Source: Muribaculaceae bacterium (GTDB lineage Bacteria > Bacteroidota > Bacteroidia > Bacteroidales > Muribaculaceae). Taken from it: DNA of 64,000 bases. Shown piece by piece: positions 50,378 through 59,383 of this stretch; position 1 is the stretch's first letter, and each line of letters begins with the position of its first letter. Below the pieces are notes generated by a model. The model did no database searches and had not been told where the DNA came from. It saw nothing but the letters and a program-made list of their open reading frames with translations. Made by a program: the position numbers and the translations under genes. Where the stretch lies: positions 1 through 64,000 of the forward strand of contig JAFVCX010000036.1 of NCBI GenBank assembly GCA_017478855.1, read 5' to 3'.

Positions 50378-52999
50378 ATGGCAAAAGAAACGGTTACTCC
50401 CATGATGAAACAGTTTTTCGAGATGAAAGCCAAGCATCCCGACGCTGTGTTGCTGTTTCGTGTGGGCGACTTTTATGAAACCTACGGGCAAGATGCCATT
50501 GTAGCCAGCGAAATATTGGGAATCACACTCACTCGCCGCAGCAATGGCGCAAGCGGCAATACCGAGATGGCCGGATTTCCTCACCATGCCCTCGACACCT
50601 ATTTGCCCAAACTGGTGCGAGCCGGCAAGCGGGTGGCCATTTGCGACCAGCTCGAAGACCCCAAACTCACTAAAAAACTGGTGAAACGCGGCATCACCGA
50701 GCTGGTAACTCCGGGCGTGGTGCTGGGAGGTGCCATGCTCGACCGCAAAGAAAACAACTTTCTCGCGGCGGTGCACTTCAGCAAGCATGTGGTGGGAATC
50801 GCACTGCTCGACATCAGCACCGGCGAATTCCTTGCCAGTGAGGGTAACGCCGAATATGCCGACAAGCTGCTGGAGAATTTTGCGCCCAAAGAAGTACTCA
50901 TCGAGCGCAACCGTCGCAAAGATTTCGACACCACGTTCACCTCAAAATACCTCATTCAAGAACTCGACGACTGGGTGTTTGCCACCGATGCCGCTACCGA
51001 CCGCCTGCTGCGCCACTTTGGCACGCAGAGCCTCAAAGGATTTGGCCTGCACGGCATGGAGGCCGCCATTGTGGCCGCCGGCGCGGCGCTGCACTACATG
51101 GACATCACGCAGCACATGCAGCTGAGCCACATCACCACACTGGCCCGCATCGAGGCCGAGCGTTTTGTGCGCCTCGACAAGTTCACTGTGCGCAACCTCG
51201 AACTCATCGAGCCTATTAGCGACGACGGGCGCAGCCTGCTGCAAGTGATTGACGCCACCATCTCGCCCATGGGCGGACGACTGATGCACCGCTGGCTGCT
51301 ATTTCCCCTTAAAGACGAGAAAGCCATCAACCGCAGGCTCGATGTGGTGGAACTCTTCATGCGCGACCGCAAGGGCCGCGAGCTGCTCAAATCGCAGCTT
51401 GAAGTGGTGGGCGACATGGAGCGGCTCACCTCACGGGTGGCCACAGCTAAAGTCACCCCTCGCGAGCTTGTGCAGCTCAAGTGCGCCCTGCAAGCCATCA
51501 TTCCCATCAAGCAATTTTGTGCCGACGCGCCAAGCGATGTGACGCGGTCTTTTGCCGACCAGCTCAATCCCTGCCCCATCTTGGCCGAGCGCATAGGGCG
51601 AGAAATCAATCCTGACGCGCCCAATCAGCTCAGTCGGGGCAACGTCATCAGAGAAGGTGTGGATGCCCAGTTGGACGAGCTTCGCACCATAGCCCATTCA
51701 AGCAAATCCTACTTATTGCAGCTGCAACAGCAGATGAGTGAGGCCACCGGCATTCCCAGCCTGAAAGTGAGCTACAACAACGTGTTTGGCTATTACATTG
51801 AGGTGCGAAACACCCACAAAAACAAAGTACCTGCCGACTGGATTCGCAAGCAGACGCTGGTGAACGCCGAGCGCTATGTTACGCAAGAGCTCAAAGAATA
51901 TGAGGAAAAAATATTGGGAGCCGAAGAAAAAATAGCCATTCTCGAAAGCAAAATTTTCAGCGAACTGATTGCTGCCGCTGCCGATTATATTCCCGCCATT
52001 CAAACCAACTGCAACCTGATTGCCCAGCTCGACTGCCTTGCGGCTTTCACGCGAGTGGCACTCGAAAACCGATACACTCGCCCCGTCATCGACAATTCGC
52101 TGGATATTGAAATTGTGGCCGGACGGCATCCCGTGATTGAAAGCCGCATGCCCGCCGGCGAGCAATATGTGCCAAATGATGTGACACTGAGCAATGGCGA
52201 GCACCAAATCATGATTATCACCGGACCTAACATGGCCGGCAAGAGCGCCTTGCTGCGACAAACGGCACTCATCGTGCTCATGGCGCAAATAGGCTGCCCC
52301 GTTCCGGCCGAGCGCGCGCGCATAGGCATCGTTGACAAGATTTTCACGCGCGTGGGTGCCAGCGACAATATTTCGCAAGGCGAAAGCACATTCATGGTCG
52401 AAATGACCGAAGCCGCCAGCATTCTCAACAACCTGAGCGAGCGCAGCCTCGTTCTCTTTGATGAATTGGGGCGCGGCACCAGCACCTACGACGGCATTTC
52501 TATCGTATGGGCCATTGTGGAGCACATTCACGAACACGCGGCTCATGCCAAAACGCTTTTTGCCACCCATTATCATGAGCTGAACGAAATGGAGCGCAGC
52601 TTTAAGCGCATTGTTAATTACAATGTGAGCGTGCGCGAGCTCAATGGCAAAGTGGTGTTTTTGCGCAAACTGGTGAAAGGAGGCAGTGAGCACAGCTTCG
52701 GCATCCATGTGGCAAAATTGGCCGGAATGCCGCCAAGCATCGTCAAGCGTGCCAATGAGGTGCTGAAACAGCTCGAAGAGAACAATCGCAACAGTGGGCG
52801 CGCCGTGACGAGAAACCTCGATGATGTGGCATCGTCGCGCAGCGGTTACCAACTCTCCATCTTCCAGCTGGATGATCCTGTGCTGGAGCAAATCAGAGAT
52901 GAGATTTTGGACACCGACATTAATAACCTCACTCCCATGCAAGCACTCAATAAGCTGCACGAAATCAAGGGTATCTTGACGGGTAAAAAGAGTGAATGA
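50378..52999 (+). CDS. mutS: DNA mismatch repair protein MutS
   Basis: Mismatch-recognition ATPase, acts with MutL; 873 residues, full length. The mismatch-contact motif FYE sits in [10 protein letters not shown] near the N-terminus, within domain I. The connector, lever and clamp domains follow. The ATPase has Walker [16 protein letters not shown] and the downstream [14 protein letters not shown] (Walker B and D-loop) and [10 protein letters not shown] segments. The C-terminus ends with the helical tail typical of bacterial MutS ([21 protein letters not shown]). The ATG at 50378 ([17 protein letters not shown]) is chosen over a GTG at 50318 because the family N-terminus begins there and a promoter box lies between them. 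Confidence 0.97.
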   Translation: MAKETVTPMMKQFFEMKAKHPDAVLLFRVGDFYETYGQDAIVASEILGITLTRRSNGASGNTEMAGFPHHALDTYLPKLVRAGKRVAICDQLEDPKLTKKLVKRGITELVTPGVVLGGAMLDRKENNFLAAVHFSKHVVGIALLDISTGEFLASEGNAEYADKLLENFAPKEVLIERNRRKDFDTTFTSKYLIQELDDWVFATDAATDRLLRHFGTQSLKGFGLHGMEAAIVAAGAALHYMDITQHMQLSHITTLARIEAERFVRLDKFTVRNLELIEPISDDGRSLLQVIDATISPMGGRLMHRWLLFPLKDEKAINRRLDVVELFMRDRKGRELLKSQLEVVGDMERLTSRVATAKVTPRELVQLKCALQAIIPIKQFCADAPSDVTRSFADQLNPCPILAERIGREINPDAPNQLSRGNVIREGVDAQLDELRTIAHSSKSYLLQLQQQMSEATGIPSLKVSYNNVFGYYIEVRNTHKNKVPADWIRKQTLVNAERYVTQELKEYEEKILGAEEKIAILESKIFSELIAAAADYIPAIQTNCNLIAQLDCLAAFTRVALENRYTRPVIDNSLDIEIVAGRHPVIESRMPAGEQYVPNDVTLSNGEHQIMIITGPNMAGKSALLRQTALIVLMAQIGCPVPAERARIGIVDKIFTRVGASDNISQGESTFMVEMTEAASILNNLSERSLVLFDELGRGTSTYDGISIVWAIVEHIHEHAAHAKTLFATHYHELNEMERSFKRIVNYNVSVRELNGKVVFLRKLVKGGSEHSFGIHVAKLAGMPPSIVKRANEVLKQLEENNRNSGRAVTRNLDDVASSRSGYQLSIFQLDDPVLEQIRDEILDTDINNLTPMQALNKLHEIKGILTGKKSE

Positions 53000-53072
53000 G
53001 AATGATTCCAATAATAAAAAAGACTAACATCGTCCTATTTTTCACTATAAACAGTTTCTTTCGCCTCTCTTC

Positions 53073-53852
53073 ATGAAAACTTGGCAGCACCGTTTTCTCA
53101 TAGCTTTCCTGTTTGGGCTCTTGCTCTGGGCCTGCTCGGCCAGCGAGCGCACGCCCCTCAATGGGCTGGGCTATCCCGTGGTGAGCAACGAAAAGGTGCA
53201 AGTGCTGCAACGAAAAGGCTACACAGCCGGTTATAGTGCCGCACTGAAAATTCCACGCTGGGTGGCTTGGCAACTCACCGCCGAGCACGCGCAAGCGGCA
53301 CAATCGCGCCACAAACCCGCACGCCATTACCGTGAGGACAGCGAGGTGCCCAAGCCACGAGCCACTTTAGACGATTATCGGGGTGCCAGCAAAGCCTTGA
53401 ACTTGTCGCGTGGGCACATGTGTCCGGCAGCCGACTGCAAATGGGACGCACAAGCCTTTGACGAATCAAATTTGCTCACCAACATGTGTCCTCAAGATGC
53501 CGCAACCAATAGCGGCATGTGGAACCGCATAGAAATCAAGTGCCGCCAATGGGCGGTGCGCTATGGTGAGGTCTATGTGGTGACAGGGCCCATTCTCTAT
53601 CATCAAAAACACGTCACCATAGGAAAAAATAAGGTGACTGTGCCCGAAGGGTTTTATAAAGTGGTGCTGCGGTTAGGCAGCAAGCCAGCCTGCATAGCTT
53701 GGGTGTGCAAAAATGGTGATAGAGGTAAAAACGGACAATACATCAACACGCTTGAGCAAGTGGAACGCATCACCGGCTTGAAGTTTTTTCCTCAACTCGA
53801 CCCGAAAATCCGCAATAGGATAGCCAGCACAGCGCAAGAAAAAGATTGGTGA
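53073..53852 (+). CDS. Exported DNA/RNA non-specific endonuclease (NUC1 family)
   Basis: Envelope nuclease of 259 residues of the beta-beta-alpha metal type. The signal peptide ends in a probable lipobox (LLLWACSAS). The catalytic motif reads SRGHMCPAADCKW: the general-base His is kept and the first Asp of the usual DRGH is Ser, a variant I recall in other Bacteroidales members. The metal-binding Asn follows in NLLTNMCPQ. The C-terminal part has VYVVTGPILY and IAWVCKNG strands normal for the family. It likely degrades nucleic acids for nutrient or phosphate gain. It lies 73 bp after mutS and is followed closely by the U32 gene. Confidence 0.88.
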   Translation: MKTWQHRFLIAFLFGLLLWACSASERTPLNGLGYPVVSNEKVQVLQRKGYTAGYSAALKIPRWVAWQLTAEHAQAAQSRHKPARHYREDSEVPKPRATLDDYRGASKALNLSRGHMCPAADCKWDAQAFDESNLLTNMCPQDAATNSGMWNRIEIKCRQWAVRYGEVYVVTGPILYHQKHVTIGKNKVTVPEGFYKVVLRLGSKPACIAWVCKNGDRGKNGQYINTLEQVERITGLKFFPQLDPKIRNRIASTAQEKDW

Positions 53853-53890
53853 ATCCACAAAAAAATACATTTTTTATCACGCACGATTTT

Positions 53891-55144
53891 ATGACATCAT
53901 TGCAAAGAAAGGATTTCGAAATCATGGCACCTGTGGGCTCGTGGGAATCTCTCACAGCGGCTTGGCAAGCAGGAGCCGATGCCATCTATTTTGGCATCGA
54001 GGGCCTCAACATGCGAGCCAAATCCAGTGTCAATTTCACACTTCAAGACCTTCACACCATAGCCCGGTGGTGCGCCGAACATGGGATGAAAAGCTATCTC
54101 ACGGTCAATACCATCATCTATGATGAAGATATAGAATATATGCACCGCATCGTGGATGCAGCACGCCGAGCCGGCGTGACTGCCATCATTGCCAGCGACA
54201 TGGCCACGATAACCTATGCACGAAGTCATGACGTGGAAGTTCATATTTCCACACAAGTGAATGTGAGCAACAGCGAGGCCGTGCGCTTCTATGCGCAGTG
54301 GGCCGATGTGATGGTAATGGCCCGCGAACTTCATTTGGAGCAAGTGAAGCGCATTCACGAGGCCATTCAAAAAGAGGTCATCACAGGGCCACACGGTCAG
54401 CCGGTGCGCATAGAGATGTTTTGCCACGGTGCCTTGTGCATGGCCGTGAGTGGAAAATGCTATTTAAGCCTGCACGAAACCAGTGCCAGTGCCAACCGTG
54501 GTGCCTGCCGGCAAATCTGCCGGCGCAGCTATGAGGTTACCGACCGCGAAACGGGCGATGCACTAGCTATCGAAAACCAATACATCATGTCGCCAAAAGA
54601 TTTGAAAACCATTCATTTTCTCAATAAAATGGTGGATGCCGGTGTGAGAGTTTTCAAAATTGAGGGACGCGCCCGAGGTCCTGAATATGTGCGCACAGTA
54701 GTGGAGTGTTACAACGAAGCCCTTCACGCGCTCATCAACGGCACTTATAGTGAAACTCTCATCAGCAAATGGAATGAGCGGTTGGCGCAAGTTTTCAACC
54801 GCGGCTTTTGGAACGGCTACTACTTGGGACAACGGCTGGGCGAATGGTCTTCTAAATATGGGTCCAGCTCTACCCACGTCAAGATTTATGCCGCAAAAGG
54901 CGTGCGCTACTTCGATAAGCTGGGTGTGGCCGAGTTTTTGATGGAATCGGGCGAATTGCATGTGGGTGATGAGGCGTTTGTCATTGGACCCACCACCGGA
55001 GCCGTGCCACTCACCATTCAAGAAATAAGAGTGGATTTGAAATCAGTTGAAAAAGCCGTTAAGGGAGATAGGTTTTCAATTCCTACAGGGTTCAAGATAC
55101 GTCCCAGCGACAAACTTTACTTGTGGCATAAAAAAGATTCATAA
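53891..55144 (+). CDS. U32 family protein (TrhP/RlhA-like RNA hydroxylation factor)
   Basis: Annotated family: peptidase U32, but characterised members (E. coli TrhP and RlhA) make 5-hydroxyuridine or 5-hydroxycytidine in RNA with prephenate as cofactor source. It has 417 residues from the ATG at 53891. A GTG at 53846 would overlap the nuclease gene and is not used. Motifs: MAPVGSWESLTAAWQAGADAIYF near the N-terminus and the family signature EMFCHGALCMAVSGKCYLS. The Cys-rich stretch (CYLSLHETSASANRGACRQIC) fits an iron-sulfur site. The C-terminus has a beta domain (DEAFVIGPTTGAV). Its length resembles TrhP rather than the larger RlhA. The last 28 bp overlap the convergent SpoU gene. Confidence 0.88.
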   Translation: MTSLQRKDFEIMAPVGSWESLTAAWQAGADAIYFGIEGLNMRAKSSVNFTLQDLHTIARWCAEHGMKSYLTVNTIIYDEDIEYMHRIVDAARRAGVTAIIASDMATITYARSHDVEVHISTQVNVSNSEAVRFYAQWADVMVMARELHLEQVKRIHEAIQKEVITGPHGQPVRIEMFCHGALCMAVSGKCYLSLHETSASANRGACRQICRRSYEVTDRETGDALAIENQYIMSPKDLKTIHFLNKMVDAGVRVFKIEGRARGPEYVRTVVECYNEALHALINGTYSETLISKWNERLAQVFNRGFWNGYYLGQRLGEWSSKYGSSSTHVKIYAAKGVRYFDKLGVAEFLMESGELHVGDEAFVIGPTTGAVPLTIQEIRVDLKSVEKAVKGDRFSIPTGFKIRPSDKLYLWHKKDS

Positions 55145-55653
55145 AATTTCCACAAGATAATGGAAGCCGTGCAGGCCACGTTGAGCGAATGCTTAGTGCC
55201 ACCCTGCGGCACCTCTATGCAGCCGTCACAGGCATCCACAGCGGTTTGAGCCACCCCTTTCACTTCATTGCCAAGCACTACGGCATATTTCTTATTAGCT
55301 TCGGGAGTGAAAGTTTCCAAACTCACGCTGCCATGCACCTGCTCCACCGCCAGCACAGTGTAGCCCTGATTATGCAAGTGCGCAATAGCCTCTATCACAG
55401 AAGAAAAATGTTGCCATTCGACCGAATCCTCAGCTCCAAGAGCCGTTTTGTGAATTTCGGGTTTAGGCGGTGTCGATGTGATGCCACACAATAGCACTTC
55501 TTGCACACAAAAAGCGTCGCTGGTGCGAAAAATGCTGCCCACATTCATTTCACTGCGCACATCATCAAGCACCACAGTGAGCGGCATCTTGGGCATTTTT
55601 CTAAATTCTTCGGCATCCACACGCTGCAAGTCAAGCATTGATTTTTTCTTCAT
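55117..55653 (-). CDS. SpoU/TrmH family RNA 2'-O-methyltransferase
   Basis: Knotted SPOUT-class methyltransferase of 178 residues acting on tRNA or rRNA with S-adenosylmethionine. Motif 1 is SEMNVGSIFRTSDAF, motif 2 VVLGNEVKGV, and motif 3 IEVPQGGTKHSLNVACTASI, together forming the trefoil-knot cofactor site. It is a minimal single-domain member without an N-terminal substrate-binding domain, and the target nucleotide cannot be told from sequence. Its 3' end overlaps the U32 gene by 28 bp in a tail-to-tail arrangement. Confidence 0.9.
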   Translation of the reverse strand: MKKKSMLDLQRVDAEEFRKMPKMPLTVVLDDVRSEMNVGSIFRTSDAFCVQEVLLCGITSTPPKPEIHKTALGAEDSVEWQHFSSVIEAIAHLHNQGYTVLAVEQVHGSVSLETFTPEANKKYAVVLGNEVKGVAQTAVDACDGCIEVPQGGTKHSLNVACTASIILWKFYESFLCHK

Positions 55654-55733
55654 AGCGTTTTTTCTTTACTGTTTTAGAAACGCTTCACACACCTTATTTA
55701 TTACACGTTTTTTTATTCTATTTGCTGGTATTT

Positions 55734-55765
55734 TTTGCATGATTAGTCAATTATTTTTACCTTTG
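55734..55765 (+). promoter_or_regulatory. Bacteroidetes-type promoter of the beta-helix gene
   Basis: TTTG (55734-55737), 20 bp, TACCTTTG (55758-55765), an exact consensus match 38 bp before the ATG at 55803. Confidence 0.8.
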
Positions 55766-55802
55766 CCCACATATAACAATTTACTAACCAATATTTTATT
55801 TT

Positions 55803-57257
55803 ATGAAAAAAATTTTTACTCTTTTACTCATGGCAGCCGCAGTCATCGGTAGCCAAGCAAAAGTTTACACTTTTGAAGATTTGTCGAAGATCGACGGTAC
55901 AGGCGTCACCAAAGCCGATGACGGCTCTTACTTGGTGACTATGAACACCTCGCTGGCCAACAGCGACACGGTAAAGCTCGACGACAACAACATCCTCGTG
56001 CTCAAAGCACAGCTCGTCATCACCAATGGCAACACGCTGAAGATTCAAAACAACGATGTGATTAAATTTGGTGCTTCGGCACAAGTGCGCGTGGAAGGTG
56101 AAGCCGACTTCGCTCCCACTGATACCGCAACCGTAACCGCTGCCGATGGCGCGACCGGAACAGCAAAAGGTTTCTGGATCTTTGGCTCCAAACAAAGAAC
56201 CAATGCTGTGATTAAAAACGTCACGTTTGAATATGTGGGCATCACATTCGGCAACGACCTTGATAACGACGGCCACTTGGAAATGAGCAACTGCACAGTG
56301 AAGTACAACAACGGAAAAATTGCTTCTGGTCAAGCCATCAACTTCAATGCCACTTGCAAGGGCAACATCATTGAGAACTGCCATTTCGAGGCCAACACGG
56401 TATCGGCCATTGGCAGCGGCAGCAACACGCCCGTGGGTATCACCATTCGCAACAACATGTTCTACAAAAACTCCACCACCAAGCGCAATCGTCCGCAAAT
56501 CAACATGAGCTGCAACGCATGTCCTTACGACATCGTGATTGAGGGTAACACCGTGATTGGCATTGCCGAAAACACTTTGGCCGGTGGCATAGCAGTGAGC
56601 AACCTGCTTGCAGGCAAGGGCGCCGGTAAAATTTATGTCCGCAACAACAAAATTTCTGACAATCGCTATGGCATCACCGGCACAGGTGCCATGGATATCT
56701 ACATTGAAAACAATGAGTGTGTGAACAACAAATATGAGGCTACTCCCGCCAATGGCGGTAGCGGCATCAACCTGACGCAAAACAGCACCAATAAAACCTC
56801 TTATGCCTATTTGCGCGGAAATCATGTGGAAGGCAACCTGTGGGGTGTAACCGTGATTGGCTGGAAAGAAGTGAACATGGGTCGCAACAACCTGCCCACC
56901 GATGATCCCGAATACAATCCCGGTGAAAATATTCTTAAGGACAATGTGTGCAATGGCGAAACCGTTGACTTGGCCAACATGACCGACGCTATGGTGTATG
57001 CTCTCGGCAACACTTGGAGCGTGCCCATCTCAAGAGTGTGGGACGTTATTTCGCTGGGCGCAAACACTCCGCGCGAGAACGTGGTGGTTGAAACTCCCTT
57101 TGTGGCTGTGGACGATGTGAACGTTGACCGTGAAATTGCCGGTGTGCAATATGTTAATCTCGCAGGTCAGGTTTCAAATACTCCCTTTGAAGGCGTTAAT
57201 ATTGTTGTCACTCAATACACTGATGGCAACCGCAATGTGGTGAAAGTCGTCAAATAA
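55803..57257 (+). CDS. Secreted right-handed beta-helix protein with type IX secretion signal
   Basis: Exported protein of 484 residues. Signal peptide 1-19 (AAVIGSQAK). Residues about 70-400 are a series of short strands and Asn ladders typical of a parallel beta-helix: IIENCHFEANTVSAIGSG, IVIEGNTVIGIAENTL, IYVRNNKISDNRYGITG, AYLRGNHVEGNLWGVTV. The C-terminus (QYVNLAGQVSNTPFEGVNI, then a KVVK end) matches the type A sorting signal of the type IX secretion system as seen in Prevotella and Muribaculaceae. So the product is exported through T9SS to the surface or outside. No catalytic residue is identified; polysaccharide lyase, adhesin or binding protein are all possible. Its own promoter lies at 55734-55765. 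Confidence 0.85.
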   Translation: MKKIFTLLLMAAAVIGSQAKVYTFEDLSKIDGTGVTKADDGSYLVTMNTSLANSDTVKLDDNNILVLKAQLVITNGNTLKIQNNDVIKFGASAQVRVEGEADFAPTDTATVTAADGATGTAKGFWIFGSKQRTNAVIKNVTFEYVGITFGNDLDNDGHLEMSNCTVKYNNGKIASGQAINFNATCKGNIIENCHFEANTVSAIGSGSNTPVGITIRNNMFYKNSTTKRNRPQINMSCNACPYDIVIEGNTVIGIAENTLAGGIAVSNLLAGKGAGKIYVRNNKISDNRYGITGTGAMDIYIENNECVNNKYEATPANGGSGINLTQNSTNKTSYAYLRGNHVEGNLWGVTVIGWKEVNMGRNNLPTDDPEYNPGENILKDNVCNGETVDLANMTDAMVYALGNTWSVPISRVWDVISLGANTPRENVVVETPFVAVDDVNVDREIAGVQYVNLAGQVSNTPFEGVNIVVTQYTDGNRNVVKVVK

Positions 57258-57273
57258 ATTTTCACACATGCAT

Positions 57274-57313
57274 ATAAAAATAGTGGCCACCTAAGAGTGG
57301 CCACTATTTTTAT
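57274..57313. terminator. Bidirectional intrinsic terminator
   Basis: A 17-bp perfect stem (57274-57290 with 57297-57313) surrounds a 6-nt loop. It includes A-runs and T-runs on both sides, so it ends the beta-helix gene (+) and the glutathione peroxidase gene (-) between their stops at 57257 and 57327. Confidence 0.92.
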
Positions 57314-57326
57314 ACTTATCGGTTTA

Positions 57327-57932
57327 TTACAAAAGTTCCTTGATTTTTTCTTCAATCAGTTTTATGTCGACCGTAGGTTCATACCTTTCTACAATATTAC
57401 CCTTTCTATCTACCAAAAACTTGGTGAAATTCCACTTGATGTCGGGTTTTGAAGCATAGTCGGCATCATTTTTTTGCAACATTTCATCAAGCACTTTGCC
57501 TATGGGGTGATTCAAGTCAAAGCCCACAAAGGGTCGAGCGGCCTTCAAAAGCGTAAACAAAGGTGATTCGTTCTCGCCATTCACTTCTATTTTTTTGAAT
57601 TGAGGAAACTCAGTTCCATAGTTGAGTGAACAAAACTGGTGAATTTCTTCATCGCTGCCCGGAGCTTGGTTGCCAAATTGGTTGCACGGAAAATCCAAAA
57701 TTTCAAGTCCTTTTTCTTGATAATTTTTATAAAGATTTTCAAGTTCCTCATATTGAGGAGTGAAGCCACAACGTGTGGCCGTATTCACAATGAGTAAAAC
57801 TTTATTTTTATAGGTTGCCAAACTCACGTCATTTCCTTTTCTGTCTTTTACCGTGATGTCATAGATGTTTTGTGCCATCATCATTCCTCCTATTATATAT
57901 GCAATGATTAATAAAGTAATTGTTTTCTTCAT
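57327..57932 (-). CDS. Exported glutathione peroxidase-like protein
   Basis: Thiol peroxidase of the GPx family, 201 residues. The catalytic tetrad is Cys55 (NTATRCGFTPQY), Gln85 (FPCNQFGNQ) and Trp167-Asn168 (IKWNFTKFL). Cys takes the place of selenocysteine. A hydrophobic N-terminus (residues 4-19, TITLLIIAYIIGGMMM) looks like a signal peptide or membrane anchor, so it probably acts in the envelope against peroxides. It may use thioredoxin rather than glutathione, as other bacterial Cys-GPx do. It starts 7 bp after nadA and should be co-transcribed with it. Confidence 0.93.
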   Translation of the reverse strand: MKKTITLLIIAYIIGGMMMAQNIYDITVKDRKGNDVSLATYKNKVLLIVNTATRCGFTPQYEELENLYKNYQEKGLEILDFPCNQFGNQAPGSDEEIHQFCSLNYGTEFPQFKKIEVNGENESPLFTLLKAARPFVGFDLNHPIGKVLDEMLQKNDADYASKPDIKWNFTKFLVDRKGNIVERYEPTVDIKLIEEKIKELL

Positions 57933-57939
57933 ATTTTTT

Positions 57940-58911
57940 TTATTTGGACATTTCCAGCATCTTTTTGATGGGTTTCACGGCCTCACGCGCCACCTCGGCA
58001 TCCACCTTAATTTCAGGTGCCATATATAATAATGAATTATACAATTTTTCAAGCGTAATCATCTTCATGAAGTTACACTCATTGCAGGCGCAGGTGCCGT
58101 CTTCGGGCGGAGCTGGAATAAATTCCTTGTCGGGACACTGCTGCTGCATTTGAAAAAGAATGCCACTCTCGGTGCACACTATAAATTTCGAAGATTCGCT
58201 CTCTTTGGCATAGGTGAGCAATGCCTGCGTGCTGCCCACCTTATCGGCTATTATGCGAATGGGCTTGGGACACTCCGGATGCACGAGAATCTTAGCATCG
58301 CCATGTTCTTTGCGCAACTCAAGCAATTTTTCTATTGAAAATTGCTCATGCACGTGGCACGCTCCGTCCCAAATGAGCATGTTTTTACGCCCTGTGGTGC
58401 TTTTAATGTAGTTTCCCAAGTTGCGGTCAGGACCAAATATGATTTTAGCGTCACGCGGCAAAGCATTCACTATTTTTTGTGCGTTTGAAGAGGTGACCAC
58501 CACATCGGTGAGAGCCTTCACTGCGGCAGTGGTATTCACATAACTCACCACGATGTGATCAGGATGAGCGTCAACAAACTTCTTAAACTCATCGGCCGGA
58601 CAGCTGTCGGCCAGCGAGCAGCCTGCGCTCAAATCGGGCACAATCACCGTTTTTTCGGGGCAAAGGATTTTAGCGGTTTCGCCCATAAAATGCACTCCAC
58701 ACAGCACTATCACGGGAGCGTCGGTCTTAGCGGCCAGCTGTGCCAGCGCAAGGCTGTCGCCTATATGGTCGGCTATTTCTTGAATTTCGGGCCGCCGATA
58801 ATAATGCGCCATGATGACGGCGTTGCGCTCTTTTTTCAGGCGCAAAATTTCGCTGCGCAAATCCAGAGAGGCATCGATGGGCGCGTTCACATATCCTTTT
58901 TCAACATTCAT
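57940..58911 (-). CDS. nadA: Quinolinate synthase
   Basis: Iron-sulfur enzyme that condenses iminoaspartate with dihydroxyacetone phosphate to quinolinate in NAD biosynthesis; 323 residues. Substrate-fold motifs: AVIMAHYYRRPEIQEIADH, CGVHFMGETAKILCPEK, DLSAGCSLADSCP, VVSYVNTTAAVKAL, LIWDGACHVHEQF and VHPECP. The three cluster-ligand Cys sites are seen in CGVHF, ECPKP and the CACNECN region near the C-terminus. nadB and nadC are not adjacent. Start at the ATG at 58911. The 472-bp gap upstream carries DnaA-box-like sites. Confidence 0.96.
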   Translation of the reverse strand: MNVEKGYVNAPIDASLDLRSEILRLKKERNAVIMAHYYRRPEIQEIADHIGDSLALAQLAAKTDAPVIVLCGVHFMGETAKILCPEKTVIVPDLSAGCSLADSCPADEFKKFVDAHPDHIVVSYVNTTAAVKALTDVVVTSSNAQKIVNALPRDAKIIFGPDRNLGNYIKSTTGRKNMLIWDGACHVHEQFSIEKLLELRKEHGDAKILVHPECPKPIRIIADKVGSTQALLTYAKESESSKFIVCTESGILFQMQQQCPDKEFIPAPPEDGTCACNECNFMKMITLEKLYNSLLYMAPEIKVDAEVAREAVKPIKKMLEMSK

Positions 58912-59383
58912 ATTATATATATCTTATTTTTATTTTTTAGAAATTTAATTTTATGTTTATTATAATAGGCTGTTAATTGCTATAAAAACTTTTTGCCCTT
59001 TTTCTTGCATTTTAAGTTATTGGCAAAAGATATTTTTTTTCAACTTCGTTATTAACAATTTATATTTTTGAAAATTAGAAAGTTCATGAGGCAATTAACA
59101 GGTCGCTTATGCTGTTGCAAAGTTAATAATTTAATTCAAAGGATATGTAAAAAACTCCACCATTTTGCCGTGAAAACTCATCAAAATGAAAATGCTTCTT
59201 TTTTTGTAAAAGAAAGATTGATTCATTATAAGATGCATATTTCAAATTTTGCAAATTATTTTGTGAAATGATTATTCACAGTTATCAACAAGGTTATTCA
59301 CACACGTTGATAATCTTATTGAAAAAATACAAGGTTGCTTTTTAAGCAACCTTGCATATGGGGTGACGTAATCAAGTAAAAAC
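58912..59383. other. AT-rich intergenic region with DnaA-box-like cluster
   Basis: About 470 bp with strongly raised A+T and no convincing gene. The right half holds TTATTCACA (59272-59280), TTATCAACA (59282-59290), TTATTCACA (59294-59302) and, on the other strand, TTATCAACG (59313-59305). A further TTATTAACA is at 59049-59057. TTATNCACA is the standard DnaA consensus, so two sites match fully. This could be an origin of replication, a DnaA-titration site, or a DnaA-controlled promoter for nadA. A terminator for the gene at 59384 lies at 59322-59354. Confidence 0.5.
59322..59354 (-). terminator. Intrinsic terminator of the TonB-C/coiled-coil operon
   Basis: An 11-bp perfect stem (59330-59340 with 59344-59354) has a 3-nt loop. 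On the minus strand it is followed by TATTTTTTC. It lies 29 bp past the stop of the coiled-coil gene. Confidence 0.88.

Noticed and set aside
59068..59271. A 67-codon frame starting with TTG in the AT-rich gap.
   Set aside because: It starts at TTG with no promoter or homology, has unusual Lys/His/Phe composition, and lies in the candidate DnaA-box region.
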